From the NCBI RefSeq assembly GCF_020360975.1, contig NW_025408694.1, positions 28,037 through 92,036 of the forward strand: a DNA stretch of 64,000 nt, in the 5' to 3' direction. The DNA comes from Hirsutella rhossiliensis (taxonomy: Eukaryota > Ascomycota > Sordariomycetes > Hypocreales > Ophiocordycipitaceae). Below are positions 1-9,923 of this stretch, in pieces (position 1 is the first letter of the stretch; each line of letters starts with the position of its first letter). A model generated the notes under the pieces. The model saw nothing but the letters and a program-made list of their open reading frames with translations. It had not been told where the DNA came from and ran no database searches. Position numbers and translations under genes: made by a program.

Positions 1-1240
1 CTCAACGGCCCTTGCGACTGGAAACAATGGATTTCTATCATCAAGAAATTCGCCACGTCCCACAGTCTTTGGGACTTTCTGGACCCTGCCGTCAAGGAGG
101 GTAAGCCGGTTCTTCAGCAGCCAGTTGAACCAACATTCCGACAAATCAACCACGAAGCATCTGATCTCGTGGATCTGACCTCGGAGGAATTTCGCCGTCT
201 CGAATTCCTCCACACCCAATACCGCTCGAAGCTTCAAGGGTATAGGGATCAAGTGAAGGCACTCGCCAGCCTTCAACAACACATCGTCAAGACCATCGGC
301 AACTACTACAGCACCATTGCCGAGGAACACGACGTTGCAAAGCAACTTGCCTTGCTTCAGGCTCGTGTGGCCCCAACCGACTGGGCACTCGAGAGGAAGT
401 TGTTCAGCGTTATCGTTCCACCCTTCAGTCGCCAAACAGGACCAAGATCGAAGCTTGGGTCACCCAATGGCAGAAAGTCCTCACTGAGGCAAAGCAATTA
501 GGGCTTCCTGATGTCCAGGACCTTCGCCCTACCCAAGATTTCCTACAGGCTGTTTCGTCCATCAACGCCCCATTCACAGACTATTGGGTCAACAAAATGG
601 AAGACGAGGCCGTATTCGGCAAGCCTGATTGGAAGACGGACTTCCCGGACGGCATTAAGATCAGTGAGATCTTTGAACGAGCTCACCGAATCAAGGCCGC
701 CAACAACAGCAAAGGATCATTCGGAGCTGCCTTCCAAGGCAAGGGAGAGAAATCGGAGAGGAAGAGGACAAGCCTAAGTGGTCTTCAAGCAAGAACGCTG
801 ATGGTGTTCCTATGTGTGTCTGCGGAGAATATCACCGCTTCGTAGATTGCTTCTATCTCATCAAATCAGCTCGGCCTGATGGCTGGACTCCTGATCAGAA
901 GGTTGAGAAGAAGATCAAGGAAATCCTCGACTCAATCCATGGGCAAAGAAGATGACGGAGAAAGCACAAGACTTCAAGAAGAAGGAAATGGAGAAATCGT
1001 CCGACTCCTCCGTTAAAGGCACAGCGTTTGCCGGTCTTCTACCAGCTCCTGACAACACACCGCCTCCTCAACACCTCCATCAACCAGTTTCTCGACGGGA
1101 AAGGCAGTCTACCCGCTGTATGACTCCTTTATCCTTGATTCCGGATCAGACACACACATTTGCAACAACCGATCCCGTTTTCTTGACTACACCGCCCTTG
1201 CAGAGCCAAAGAGCTCTTTGCAGGCGATAGTCAACTTCAG
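1..1240 (+). pseudogene. copia gag and protease region (degenerate)
   Basis: Several plus-strand frames hold a copia Gag: a helical domain at about 130-500 (LEFLHTQYRSKLQGYRDQVK), continued in another frame at 597-780 (YWVNKMEDEAVFGKPDWK, SEIFERAHRIKA). A cysteine-rich segment CVCGEYHRFVDCFYL near 812-860 sits where the nucleocapsid zinc knuckle is expected. The aspartic protease motif FILDSGSDTHICNN is at about 1130-1185, with the catalytic D of DSG present. Frame changes near 430-500, 780 and 950 and a stop after 1225 break the reading frame. The assignment rests on motif order; the missing N-terminus lies left of the window. Confidence 0.75.
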
Positions 1241-1264
1241 ATCCTTGGCTACGGCACAGTCCGT

Positions 1265-2834
1265 ATGAAGCTTGAAGAAGGAGGACTTTTTCAGCTCAAC
1301 GAAGTTGCCTTCGTGCCAAAATTCCACACCAACATCGCATCCCTCGACCGCTTTCTTGCGAAGGGATACAACTGGAATCCACTATCTGGACGCGTCTCTA
1401 AAGACGATCAGATTATATTTCATACGAAACGCCGCTTTCGTCAACCGGTCATCGAGTTCAACCCGATTAAGGAGGACTCTCACGCCTCCAATTTCACATC
1501 TTCATCTGCACCTCGCACAGTGAAAACAGCAGATGCTACGCTTTGGCATAAGCGCCTAGGTCACTTGAACGCTCAAGCCCTAGAGCATCTTGTTGAGAAC
1601 ACGACGGGTTCGAAGATCAAAGGCCCAGTTACCATCGATTGCACCGCGTGTTCCCTTGGGAAGGGAAAGAAGGTCGTCTCTCGCCGAACCCCTCAAAACC
1701 GAGCCCCAGACCATTCTGGAGAATCTACGTTGATATCTTCAGTATGAACACCTCATTCAACGGCAAGGAAGCTGTTCTTCTTATCAAAGATGAATTTACA
1801 AGCATGATCTTCATCTACCTTCTGAATGACGCGACACAAGGGTCCGTTATGACTGCTTTGAGAAACCACGAGGCAATGGTTCAACGCCAATGGAATCTCA
1901 ACATTTGCATTATCCACCGTGATAACGATCGTTCTCTTCAGAGTGCGTATGAGAGCTGGATCGAGGAAAAGGGATTCAAGATGAACCTTCTGCCCCTTAC
2001 ACTCCCGCTCAAAACGGTTCTGCAGAGCGATCTGGGGGGGTAATATCTGCCCAGGCCAGAACAATGGGAATTGATGCCAATTTACCATCTGATCTTTGGC
2101 CAGAGACTTGGAAAGCAGCAGTGTTTTTGCACAACAGATCGCCCATGCAGAACCACAGCTTCGAACGCCTTTCCAGCTGCTTCATCAGTGGCTGCGAGAC
2201 AACAACAGAGACATAGGCTACCAGCAAGACCAGCCTGACATCACGTTTCTCAAGGCATACGGCTGCAGAGCCTATCCTTGACACCCCAGGCCCTTCAGAA
2301 CAGACAGAAGAAGGACCTAAAGACCGACCCTCACACAGAAATCGGTTATCTCGTTGGATATGATTCCACGAACATTTTCAGGATCTGGATTCCGTCCACA
2401 TCAGAAGTCCGAAGGGTCCGAGATGTGACCTTCAATGAAAGCATCTTCTATGACGGAAATGATCAGCCACCAGAACCTATCCCACAGCGCGTGGAAGTAC
2501 AGCTTCCAGCCCACATCGAGGACGAGTCGGATTACGAGGAAATCCCCACTCAAATCGATGAACCTGAACCTGACCCCGTTGAGCAATCTCCTCAACCTCA
2601 GACCAAGGAGACGCCACCACGATTGTGGTACAACCCGAACCATCTGATCATGAGGACTCGGATGATCAGGATGAGTTTCATGACATTCAGCACCCATATC
2701 CGACACCGGACCCCGGTCCGAGTGACTCAGCCACGGCGCTCAGCCCGCTCACCAAAGCTCTGCCAGGCCAGAAATTTGCTACTTTCGTCAAACAACTCGG
2801 TCTCGTCGATATCTCTACGTTGCTAGGGATCTAG
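1265..2834 (+). pseudogene. copia integrase and pol remnant lacking RT
   Basis: The GAG-pre-integrase/HHCC zinc domain is clear at about 1530-1665 (LWHKRLGHLNAQALEHL, then DCTACSLGKGKK). The catalytic core follows in another frame: first Asp in WRIYVDIF (about 1715-1740), second in IIHRDNDRSLQ (about 1910), and a Glu in the NGSAERSGG segment (about 2012-2038), which runs past a frame break. The C-terminal part includes FLKAYGCRAYP and IGYLVGYDSTNIFRIWIPS, the usual region after the copia integrase core. An acidic proline-rich linker then joins directly to the RNase H C-terminus, so no YADD reverse transcriptase is present. At least three frameshifts are needed to read through. Confidence 0.8.
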
Positions 2835-2885
2835 TTTCTTTCTTCAGTTTGCACTGCCCACTAGCCAGCACAACCTGGGGGGGTA

Positions 2886-3156
2886 TGTCACACATAGGAT
2901 ATCAGCCTCCAACAGTCTGACCCCCTATTCGCACAGTCCGTTTCCACATTTCCCCACAGAAACTTCTAGGAGGCATCATCAACGCATCAGTGGCTTCCAG
3001 ATGATCCGATCAGATGCTTCCATTCACTACCATTCCCTTCCATTCTCATATTCAGGCAGTCTATAAAGATCTCGCCTCTTTCCCACCTTAGATAGCAGAA
3101 TCAAGAGTCTTCCAGTCCCTGATCTTTATGCCCACTTGCTCATCCTCCGTGCGATA
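2886..3156 (+). repeat. 3' LTR of the copia element (271 bp), LTR copy 1
   Basis: It starts TGTCACAC directly after the polypurine tract and ends GCGATA at 3156. The boundaries come from comparison with two solo copies (18560-18828 and, inverted, 22913-23183). A TATAAAG-like sequence at about 3062 is a candidate promoter. The right flank is element X sequence (TCCCC at 3157), identical to the flank of the solo LTR at 18828. Confidence 0.85.
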
Positions 3157-3581
3157 TCCCCAAACAAGGCGATTGCATCACCTTTTAAGTACTCTTTAAT
3201 CTTTTTGTTCTCTTACGAGAGCGACAACAACCCAGACGACCTCTTCGAACCCGCACATATTCTTAGCGCCAAGAACGAACCTTTAGTTAAAAAGAGTGCG
3301 TCTCCGAAGAAACGCAAGCAACTCCTAAGACTAAACCGACGCCGAAGAATACAAGCAAGAAGTTTAAGGTAGAGGCTATCAAGGAGGAGGCCGAGAATAA
3401 ATCTACGATACAAGTAGCATCTGAGGCGGATTTTGACTTTTCACAGGACTTTAAGTCAGATTTAGGGAGCCCAGGTCAGGTCTTAGAGGATATCAAGGAA
3501 GGCGAGACTCAAGAAGATGGTATCTCTAACGCGGACGGGACTATAGGGAGCAAATGGTTACACGTCGTCAAGCTCATGTAA
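3157..3581 (+). pseudogene. Element X companion gene, 3' part (copy 1)
   Basis: This is the C-terminal segment of the gene whose 5' part is visible in copy 2 at 17890. It reads YSLIFLFSYESDNNPDDLFEPAHILSAKN, then a basic NLS-like stretch (SPKKRKQ and following lysines) and an acidic tail (EADFDFSQDFKSDLG), ending at the stop at 3579-3581. The copia LTR separates it from its 5' half. One-base indels (near 3325) break the frame relative to copy 2. It converges on the integrase gene with a 34-bp gap. I recognise no enzymatic domain. Confidence 0.6.
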
Positions 3582-3615
3582 AATCGCAATCTTAACCGTT
3601 CACTTGCTTTTTTCT

Positions 3616-5219
3616 TTAATTACCATCGTCACTCCTAAAACTCAACTGTTCAAGATCGTCTAGGCTAATATTAGACTGTGATAAGACTTGTTGTAGTCGG
3701 TCCCGACCATTTTCTGGGCGACTAAGTAACGTGACTTCCGGTTGCTTCTGATCAGTAATATACTGATGCAGATGTGTCCGGAGCGAGTTGTACTCGTCAA
3801 GCCATGGATATTCCGGGTTCGGAGGACTTGAAGATATAGTTCCAATGCTTAATTGAACCAAATAATCGCATATCTCTTTAGTTTTAAGCGGTAGGTAGTC
3901 GTCTAGGTTCGTGGTATCCTCATCGAAAAGCTCGGTGCATATGCGAAGCCGATCCGGTGGGATCTCCTCGGCATAATTCTGTTCACCAGCAGAATCAAGC
4001 TGATGATATAAGACCGTAGGTTGCCCGCTTCGAACGTGTGGACGATTTGGCTGATGTCGAATAGTATGACTGTTCCACATATGAACGAATTGGACTAGCT
4101 CTTGACGGATAGTATCCATATAGATATAGAGAATTGCCACTCGATCCGCCCTTGAGCTACTGTCAAATAAGCCATGTTCGGTGAGCCATTGAAAGTATTG
4201 CTAATGGAGAGTTAGTATAACTAGGGTAGATGATGGATAAAATTATACTTACTCGCCAGAACCCAGCACGATTACTGCCTAACCGATGCCACCAGCTCTC
4301 AATCCGGGTGTTATGAATGCTTCGGCCAAAGTACCAGCAGTCTCCAAATGCAATTGGGACGAGATCAGAGCCCTGTTCCTTCGTTCGCATGCCGGATAGG
4401 TAATAATGTATCCCGCATAAGAGGGATGTCTCATTACCATGGTCCGATCGCAAGATACGAGGCATAGCGTGCCGCTGGTTTAGTACGTGGAGGTACTGTT
4501 TTGCAACGTTCCAGCTCGTACTGGACGAAAACCCACAGTAAAACCACGTAATATACCGTGAGTACGCGTCAATACCAGCATAGATCTCAAAACCCCAATT
4601 CTTAAGTTTGTCGTAGCCATCAATAGACCAGACCCAGTCTGGGCCATGGATAGAGAAGTCACGTCGTGTGTAACGTGTTCGTCCCCATCGTTCCCTAACG
4701 TTCTCAGGCGTGAAGTCTCGATACTCTGCGTATAGGGCATCACGACTAATAATATGATGTTGCTGGCGCATATACGTATAGAGATAGTTCCGGCCATGTC
4801 CTTGTAGCGTTGTAGAGATCTGTGCCTGGCTGTTAAAAAAGGACCGGGCGCGTTCCCTTGCGACTTGGAGCGCTTCAGGGATTGGCGGCGGTAGAGCCCT
4901 CTTCAAGCCGAATTCTTTCAAGACGGAACTTTGAGATCGTAAACCCCTCGTCTCTAAGTCGTTTAAGCATGAAATCATCCTTAAGACATTCATCAAAGAA
5001 TAGCGACCTAATTCGGTCCCGTAAGGTATCTGAAGTGATCGTACGTGCTTGACGAAGAAGTCCCCAGTCTTTGATCGATCGATAGAGACTGGCGCGGCTT
5101 ACTTGAAGCTGATGATGCTCGAGAAGATGCGTACGGATTGTATTAATAGAGGATCCATCTCGATGCAAGCCGGTGATTTCCTCCTGAACTGTGGAAAGAT
5201 CAATTTGTGGTCGAGGCAT
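3616..5219 (-). pseudogene. Element X integrase-like (D,D,E) transposase, copy 1
   Basis: The gene starts at 5219 (MPRPQIDLSTVQEEI) with a helix-turn-helix-like N-terminus (HLLEHHQLQVSRASLYRSIKDWG). A catalytic core like that of retroviral integrases follows: Asp in WVWSIDGYDKL (about 4620-4650), Asp 59 residues later in ILRSDHGNE (about 4440-4465), Glu 48 residues after that in NTRIESWWHRLG (about 4275-4310). A 52-bp intron at 4201-4252 has a GTAAGT donor, TACTAAC branch point and TAG acceptor. The C-terminus (LVQFVHMWNSHTIRHQ, then an acidic region) ends at 3616. A frameshift near 4890-4930 separates the N-terminus from the core. By fold it resembles the rve/integrase-core family, but I cannot name the superfamily. 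Confidence 0.8.
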
Positions 5220-5425
5220 ATTTGTTTAACTGAGTAAAGCGCTATTCGGGCTCAATGATATCGTAGAAGGAGAAAAGCACTGAAAATGTGTACCAATGCG
5301 CAGAGCGAACGCTTACTTTCATTTCTTTCAATGCCTATGCTAATAGAAGAGTATCGGTATATACAAGTTACCCAGTTGCACTTAGACCCGATCGGGTAAT
5401 CTAACCCCGGGGTGCCCACAGCCCA

Positions 5426-5465
5426 AAATGCGTTTTGAGACAGTCTGGCCTACAGTCGCCCGTAG
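5426..5465. repeat. Right 40-bp TIR of element X copy 1
   Basis: The reverse complement begins CTACGGGCGACTGTAGGCCA and is the same 40 bp found at both ends of copy 2 (14517-14556 and 24162-24201). The tip contains a small palindrome (CTAC and GTAG around eight bases). Confidence 0.9.
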
Positions 5466-7583
5466 GTACCTACTTTCCCTGCCGTTCTGTTATCCCGTTC
5501 TTTTTATCCGACCTTTATCTTCGTTCCTCAAAGCTTTTTTGCGCAACCCAGGGGGTTGCCATACCCATACCCGTGACGATCTATCGAATACCTAGCCAGA
5601 CAGGGGGCCGACTGCATTGACAGTGGAAGACGTGCCGGCCCGCTCACTGGCAGGAAGCTCAGATGATTGGTCAAATAATCGTATCTGCACTGGTGGTGGG
5701 CAGCCTGCCGACCCTGACGCGTGCATGCGGCTGATGCGAAGAGCCTGCAGCCACGCCGCCGAGCGATCTTCAAATGCATCCCATATTGAGCAGCAAAGCT
5801 GTGGTACTTTATGAGTGCCTGTTAATTAGGACATAGCGGCATTCTATGTCCCGCTACAGTACCCATCGGCCTTGTTTGAGGGTGTAACAAAGCCTGGTCC
5901 TAAGCCCGAAATGATCATCCGGTGTGGGTGATTGCGGTAGCTACTACCTAGCTCTCTGCAGCAGCCGTACGTCTTGCTTGATTGACCTTGTAACGGCCCT
6001 GCACTTGGCATGCACGCCGCAGGTGACACGGCCAACGACAAAGCGTAGTAATGAGACTAAGTTTCGTGACAGCTTCTATACCTCGCCTTCTCAATGTAAG
6101 CGTAAGGAGATTGGTAAAAGCTGTAGAGCTGAACTTCTGACCTATAAAGTATCCCATGGCGCATACATGGACACGGTCATTACCATAACAAGTCTTCCGC
6201 AACAGCTACCTGCAATAAAACGATGGCATCACATATTGTCACCCAAGGCTCGATGAATTGCGGTCACCTCAACGATGTTGATCAGAAGAAGTGCAGCCAT
6301 GACGAGCCGTGCCGACTTGGAGTCCAACCCTTTCAGATCATCACTGAAACTTGTCAGTGTATGCAGGACAAACACTCCGCGATAGTTTCCACGACCTCAA
6401 AGATAAATCGTCTCTACTCCGTTACTGGAACTATCGAAAGCTCAGTGAGGGTAGAAAGGCTTGGGGGCCTTTCAAGTTCGGTGTGGGAGTGGGCATCCCG
6501 GTTTTCAAGAGCATTAGCGCCGAAATGGAAAGAAGTATGCGCGAAATATGGCAGGAAGAGTCCAGAAGATTTGTCAAATTAGCGAGTTGCGGTGCGAGCG
6601 CTATTTTCATGGAAGGTCAAGGATGGTATTCGGTTGATGAGTTAGACCGCGATAAGGGCAGAGCACTTTTGAAAAGAGCGATGGAGAAGATTCTTGAGGA
6701 GACAGAACAAACCGGAGGAATCGCCTAAGTAACAGCATATCTCTTCGATCTCAGTAATCTATCCTGTGTTCCCCTCCTTCCCTCCCGACAGTCCTGCCTT
6801 TCCTTAATGTTCACGACCAACAGCCCCAACGAGGCCGAGATCCAGGACGACCAGGTGAGAGACAGGTTCCCGAGCCAGTACGAAGCCCATCCTGCGGAGT
6901 TGTCACAGCTGAGAGTCACGCTTTCCTAGATCTGCGCTGTTATGTCACAACCCCAATGTGGAATGGATCAATGACGCCTTCTGCTCATGTTTTGACCTCA
7001 CTTCCTTGGTCCAGGGGAGCTCATGGTGTTGTCACGTCCATGTTCATTTTGACTGCAGACCCAGGCAAGTTGCCTCTGCACAGGCCCATGGCGTTCCGAC
7101 CTCCCTAATCAAGGTGAACTTAGACGCATGCAAGCCAAAGTGCATGAACCAGGATGAATACACGGCTGGTGATGCCGATCTACTGGATGGCCTCGTAACC
7201 GGGGGGCCAAACGCATTGACTGGTTGAAGACATGCCGTTCCGCCAACCCTACTCTGACCAGGCCGTTTCGACATGGAGGAAGCTCACCCGCCTCATGTAT
7301 GTAAATCATCATATCAACTACGGTATAGCCCAGTCTCAAGACAATGATGGTGTAACCGTACTATGCACAAAGCACCCCATCACCACCTTACTCTAGGTAT
7401 GTCTTCCCGTTGTAAGGCGACTGGACAATGTACTGTAGCCCTCTTCATCTGAGCGTTACTTGCTATATACCAATATTCGCTGTTATGACTTAAACGTCTA
7501 TATAAAGCACTTCTTGTTCCGGGTAAGCCCGGTGCTCATATTCTCATTACTCCAAGTCAGAATTCCGCTCTCTCCATCGTTCA
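5466..7583. other. Region without a convincing gene, one weak coding stretch
   Basis: No transposon domain or conserved protein is recognisable on either strand between the element X TIR and the membrane-protein gene. Scattered short frames overlap each other on both strands. The only stretch with protein-like composition is the one ending at 6728, listed separately. Confidence 0.5.
6351..6728 (+). CDS. Hypothetical protein, possible terminal exon
   Basis: An open frame of up to 125 residues has ordinary protein composition and an amphipathic, charged C-terminus (LDRDKGRALLKRAMEKILEETEQTGGIA). Its central part GAWGPFKFGVGVGIPVFKSISAEMERSMREIW-like segment (about 6455-6560) looks structured. 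There is no recognisable domain, and the first methionine may not be the true start, because the frame stays open upstream and an upstream exon is possible. I do not recognise it. Function unknown; existence as a gene is uncertain. Confidence 0.3.
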   Translation: MSVYAGQTLRDSFHDLKDKSSLLRYWNYRKLSEGRKAWGPFKFGVGVGIPVFKSISAEMERSMREIWQEESRRFVKLASCGASAIFMEGQGWYSVDELDRDKGRALLKRAMEKILEETEQTGGIA

Positions 7584-8514
7584 ATGTTGCTGCATTTCGA
7601 CATGCAGGACGAGATTACCATCAGGGAGGTCACCGAGGCCGGTGTCGTGTTTGCCGTGACCACGGTCTTTCTGGGGCCTTACCTGTACTGGATGATCAGA
7701 GTCAAGCCACGAGAAGCTTCACGTAGGCGAACTTGGTCGTTGATTCCCACAGCATGTCTCTTCTTGGGTACCGGATTAATATTCGCCGCTTTGTTTGGCA
7801 GTGCGAGAAATGCACTCCTCCCTGGCGTCCTTGCCTATCCCTTCTTCACAGCCTGGAAAGGGGTCACCATGTTATGCGTCGACATCATCGAGGTACTCCC
7901 CATTCAGGCCGTCTAGTTATCCCCACGATATACTCATGATTTATAGCTTATTCAAGTTGTCGATCCCTTGATTTATGCCTATTTTTCTCGCACCGTCGAG
8001 CCTGGCCCCTGCATTAAGGCGAGAATCATTATTTTTGGACTAGCATTAGTCTTTCACCTTCCCTTTATTGGGGCGACCGTTTGGCAAATCGGGCTCTCTG
8101 GCGTCGAATACTGGTGGGCTGCTCCAATGGTGTCTCACTTGACTACCGTTATTATGGTTATTGCGATATGGAAGAAGACACAACGTTTTCGTCGTGTTGA
8201 CCGGCGCTCTAACCAGCCTCAGCCAGAGCAACCGACGTCAAACCAGGGGGGTACCGTGGCTTGGAGCAGTAAGCGGAATGGTATTCCTAGCATCATCTGT
8301 GCTCCTAGTATGTTCTATGACTGGTTGGGTGAGGCACCAGTTTGGAGGTCAGTGTGGACTTTGCCTGGCGATTTTATTTATGCCAGCAGTACCCCTGGAC
8401 AGTATGATAAGAGAGCACCAGAGGAAACGGGTAGATGGAGAGGTGGAGATGCAACTGTCCGTAGCGACTAAATCCGGTACTGAACGGTCGACGGAGCACT
8501 TGGTATCGCTCTGA
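7584..8514 (+). pseudogene. Multi-pass membrane protein gene (about seven TM segments), one intron and a frameshift
   Basis: Exon 1 (7584 to about 7891) encodes three hydrophobic segments: GVVFAVTTVFLGPYLYWMI, SLIPTACLFLGTGLIFAALFG and LPGVLAYPFFTAWKGVTML. A probable intron (donor GTACTC near 7892, acceptor TAG near 7946) leads to exon 2 with ARIIIFGLALVFHLPFIGA and SHLTTVIMVIAIW. Two further segments (AVSGMVFLASSVLLVC and LCLAILFMPAVPL) lie in another frame up to the stop at 8514. The frame change falls at or near a run of six G at 8246-8251, so it is either a real frameshift or a homopolymer error. About seven TM segments give the look of a fungal integral membrane protein, but I recognise no family motif. 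Confidence 0.5.
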
Positions 8515-9923
8515 GGGCACTGAATTCGAGCGACGGTAATTTACGTCGCTGTCCACTTTCTCTGCCTACGGCTACCTCCGTTAATATAAAACAATCAATG
8601 CCCACTTGCATGCTCTCTTCGTGAGAGTACTCATACTTGACAAAACCGCCAGTCCCTACACGCCTGATAGGGGTGGCAGAGCATCTTAAAGATCTCATCG
8701 TAACCGATAAGGAGATTCATTTCCCTCAGCATATCCTGCCCTTCGAAGGCTTCGGTCTCGTCATTCCATTGCAGCGTTATGGGAAAGTGGCTGCCGCCGT
8801 TAATCTCGACTTCAAGAAAAAGAACGTCCGTCATCAGCGCAAAATGTACTCCTTCCAGCGTGGTATCGGCCCCGATTGTTTCAGACCTCCAGAGCCCTCC
8901 GACCCTCCACCATGCTCTCTTGGGCCTTTCAACATGTACTCATGACGGTCACTCCTTGGTTATTTCAAGCCAGACCCGTGAGAGCTTGACTTTGTTTACT
9001 GTTTTCGCGGCTCCGATCTCCCCTCTGGGCAGGTTTTCCGATGCCTTCCCCCGCTTCGGCGACGCGCGCGTGGTTCGTCATCCAGCGCCTGCTCTGCGGG
9101 CCCATGAGGTGGCTGGTCTCGCTGCTGCTGCGGGTCCTGTTTGGCATGCCGTTTGCGATCCTTGGTGCTGTGGCACTCCTGACAGACGGGTTTGGTATTG
9201 GCAAGTTGAGCTTCTAAGGCGCCGAGACGAGAGCTGATGTCGGCCAGCTGATTTCGAATTTCGCAGTGCTCGTTGTAGCAAAGGTCTCTGATCTTGCGGT
9301 CCGTCGCAGCAAAGAGGCTGCCACATGTACAAGTAGTGCTCGACTTTCGCAAGCACGGCCGCCATGCCCCGTGACGGGTGAGTCGTCTTGGTAGGGAAGC
9401 AGAATCTGCCCGCGAGGCTTAGGGATGTACATGTATATATATATACCCATGCACTTGACCATGTACATAACAATCATTCGCGCCGGCTTGATCGTATCTT
9501 GACCCATATGTGCGACTTGTCTCCGCACTCGAGATACCGACGTGCCAGTCACGACACCCCTCCCCATCCCCCCAACTAGGCAAGCTAGTCACGCGGATAT
9601 CGAAAGGACATGCATGCGGCGATGGATTGATGCTGTGCACATCTAGCTCTATAGACGTCTAGTCTCTAGAAACCCAAGCCTCTCTTCGTTGTGCTGCTCG
9701 CGACGCGTACATACGTTCGTCTAAAGCCACATTCTCATCAGACCCATGGACGTCCACTCGGCTCCCTGCCATATGCCATGTATACTAGGGAAAATTCGCC
9801 CTCCGCCGCTTTCTCGTGCCCTCGTCGTGGGACATATGCATGATCCCCAAGCCCGGTAGCAAAGACAGAGCAAGGAGAAGAGACCTTCGCAGCAACTGGG
9901 GCAAGGCGCCGTGCGTTTCCACG
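8515..9923. other. Intergenic region with weak minus-strand coding potential
   Basis: There are minus-strand open frames at 8631-8834 (FLEVEINGGSHFPITLQWNDETEAF-like) and 8996-9352 (cysteine-containing, IRNQLADISSRLGALEAQLA). Both have protein-like runs, but neither matches a family I know and no splice structure joins them convincingly. A short TATATATATATA run lies near 9435. The 3' end of the ULS1-like gene begins at 9924 on the minus strand. Confidence 0.35.

Larger units (their letters stand above)
1..3156 (+). mobile_element. Ty1/copia LTR retrotransposon, 5' end outside window, RT/RNase H deleted
   Basis: Gag, protease and integrase segments follow in copia order, then a polypurine tract (GGGGGG near 2876-2882) and a 3' LTR at 2886. 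The reverse transcriptase and nearly all of RNase H are missing: the linker after the integrase runs straight into the family's usual extreme C-terminus (LTKALPGQKFATFVKQLGL, about 2745-2810). Roughly 2 kb of pol has therefore been lost, and the copy cannot reverse-transcribe itself. The 5' LTR and start of gag lie upstream of base 1. The 3' LTR abuts element X sequence at 3157, so this copia sits inside element X copy 1. Two solo copies of the same LTR occur at 18560 and 22913. Confidence 0.85.
3157..5465. mobile_element. Element X copy 1, right part: TIR transposon with integrase-like transposase
   Basis: This is nearly identical to 18829-24201 once the later insertions there are removed. 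It holds the 3' part of the plus-strand companion gene, the convergent minus-strand integrase gene and the right 40-bp TIR (5426-5465). It lacks the pogo element at 19218 and the LTR at 22913, so it supplies the empty sites for both. Its left half should lie upstream of the window, beyond the copia insertion. The right boundary is set by the TIR; the 3 bp after it (GTA) would be the right target duplication. Confidence 0.8.

Noticed and set aside
9430..9450. TATATATATATA tract as a promoter or replication origin
   Set aside because: A simple dinucleotide run with no associated gene start or other signal.
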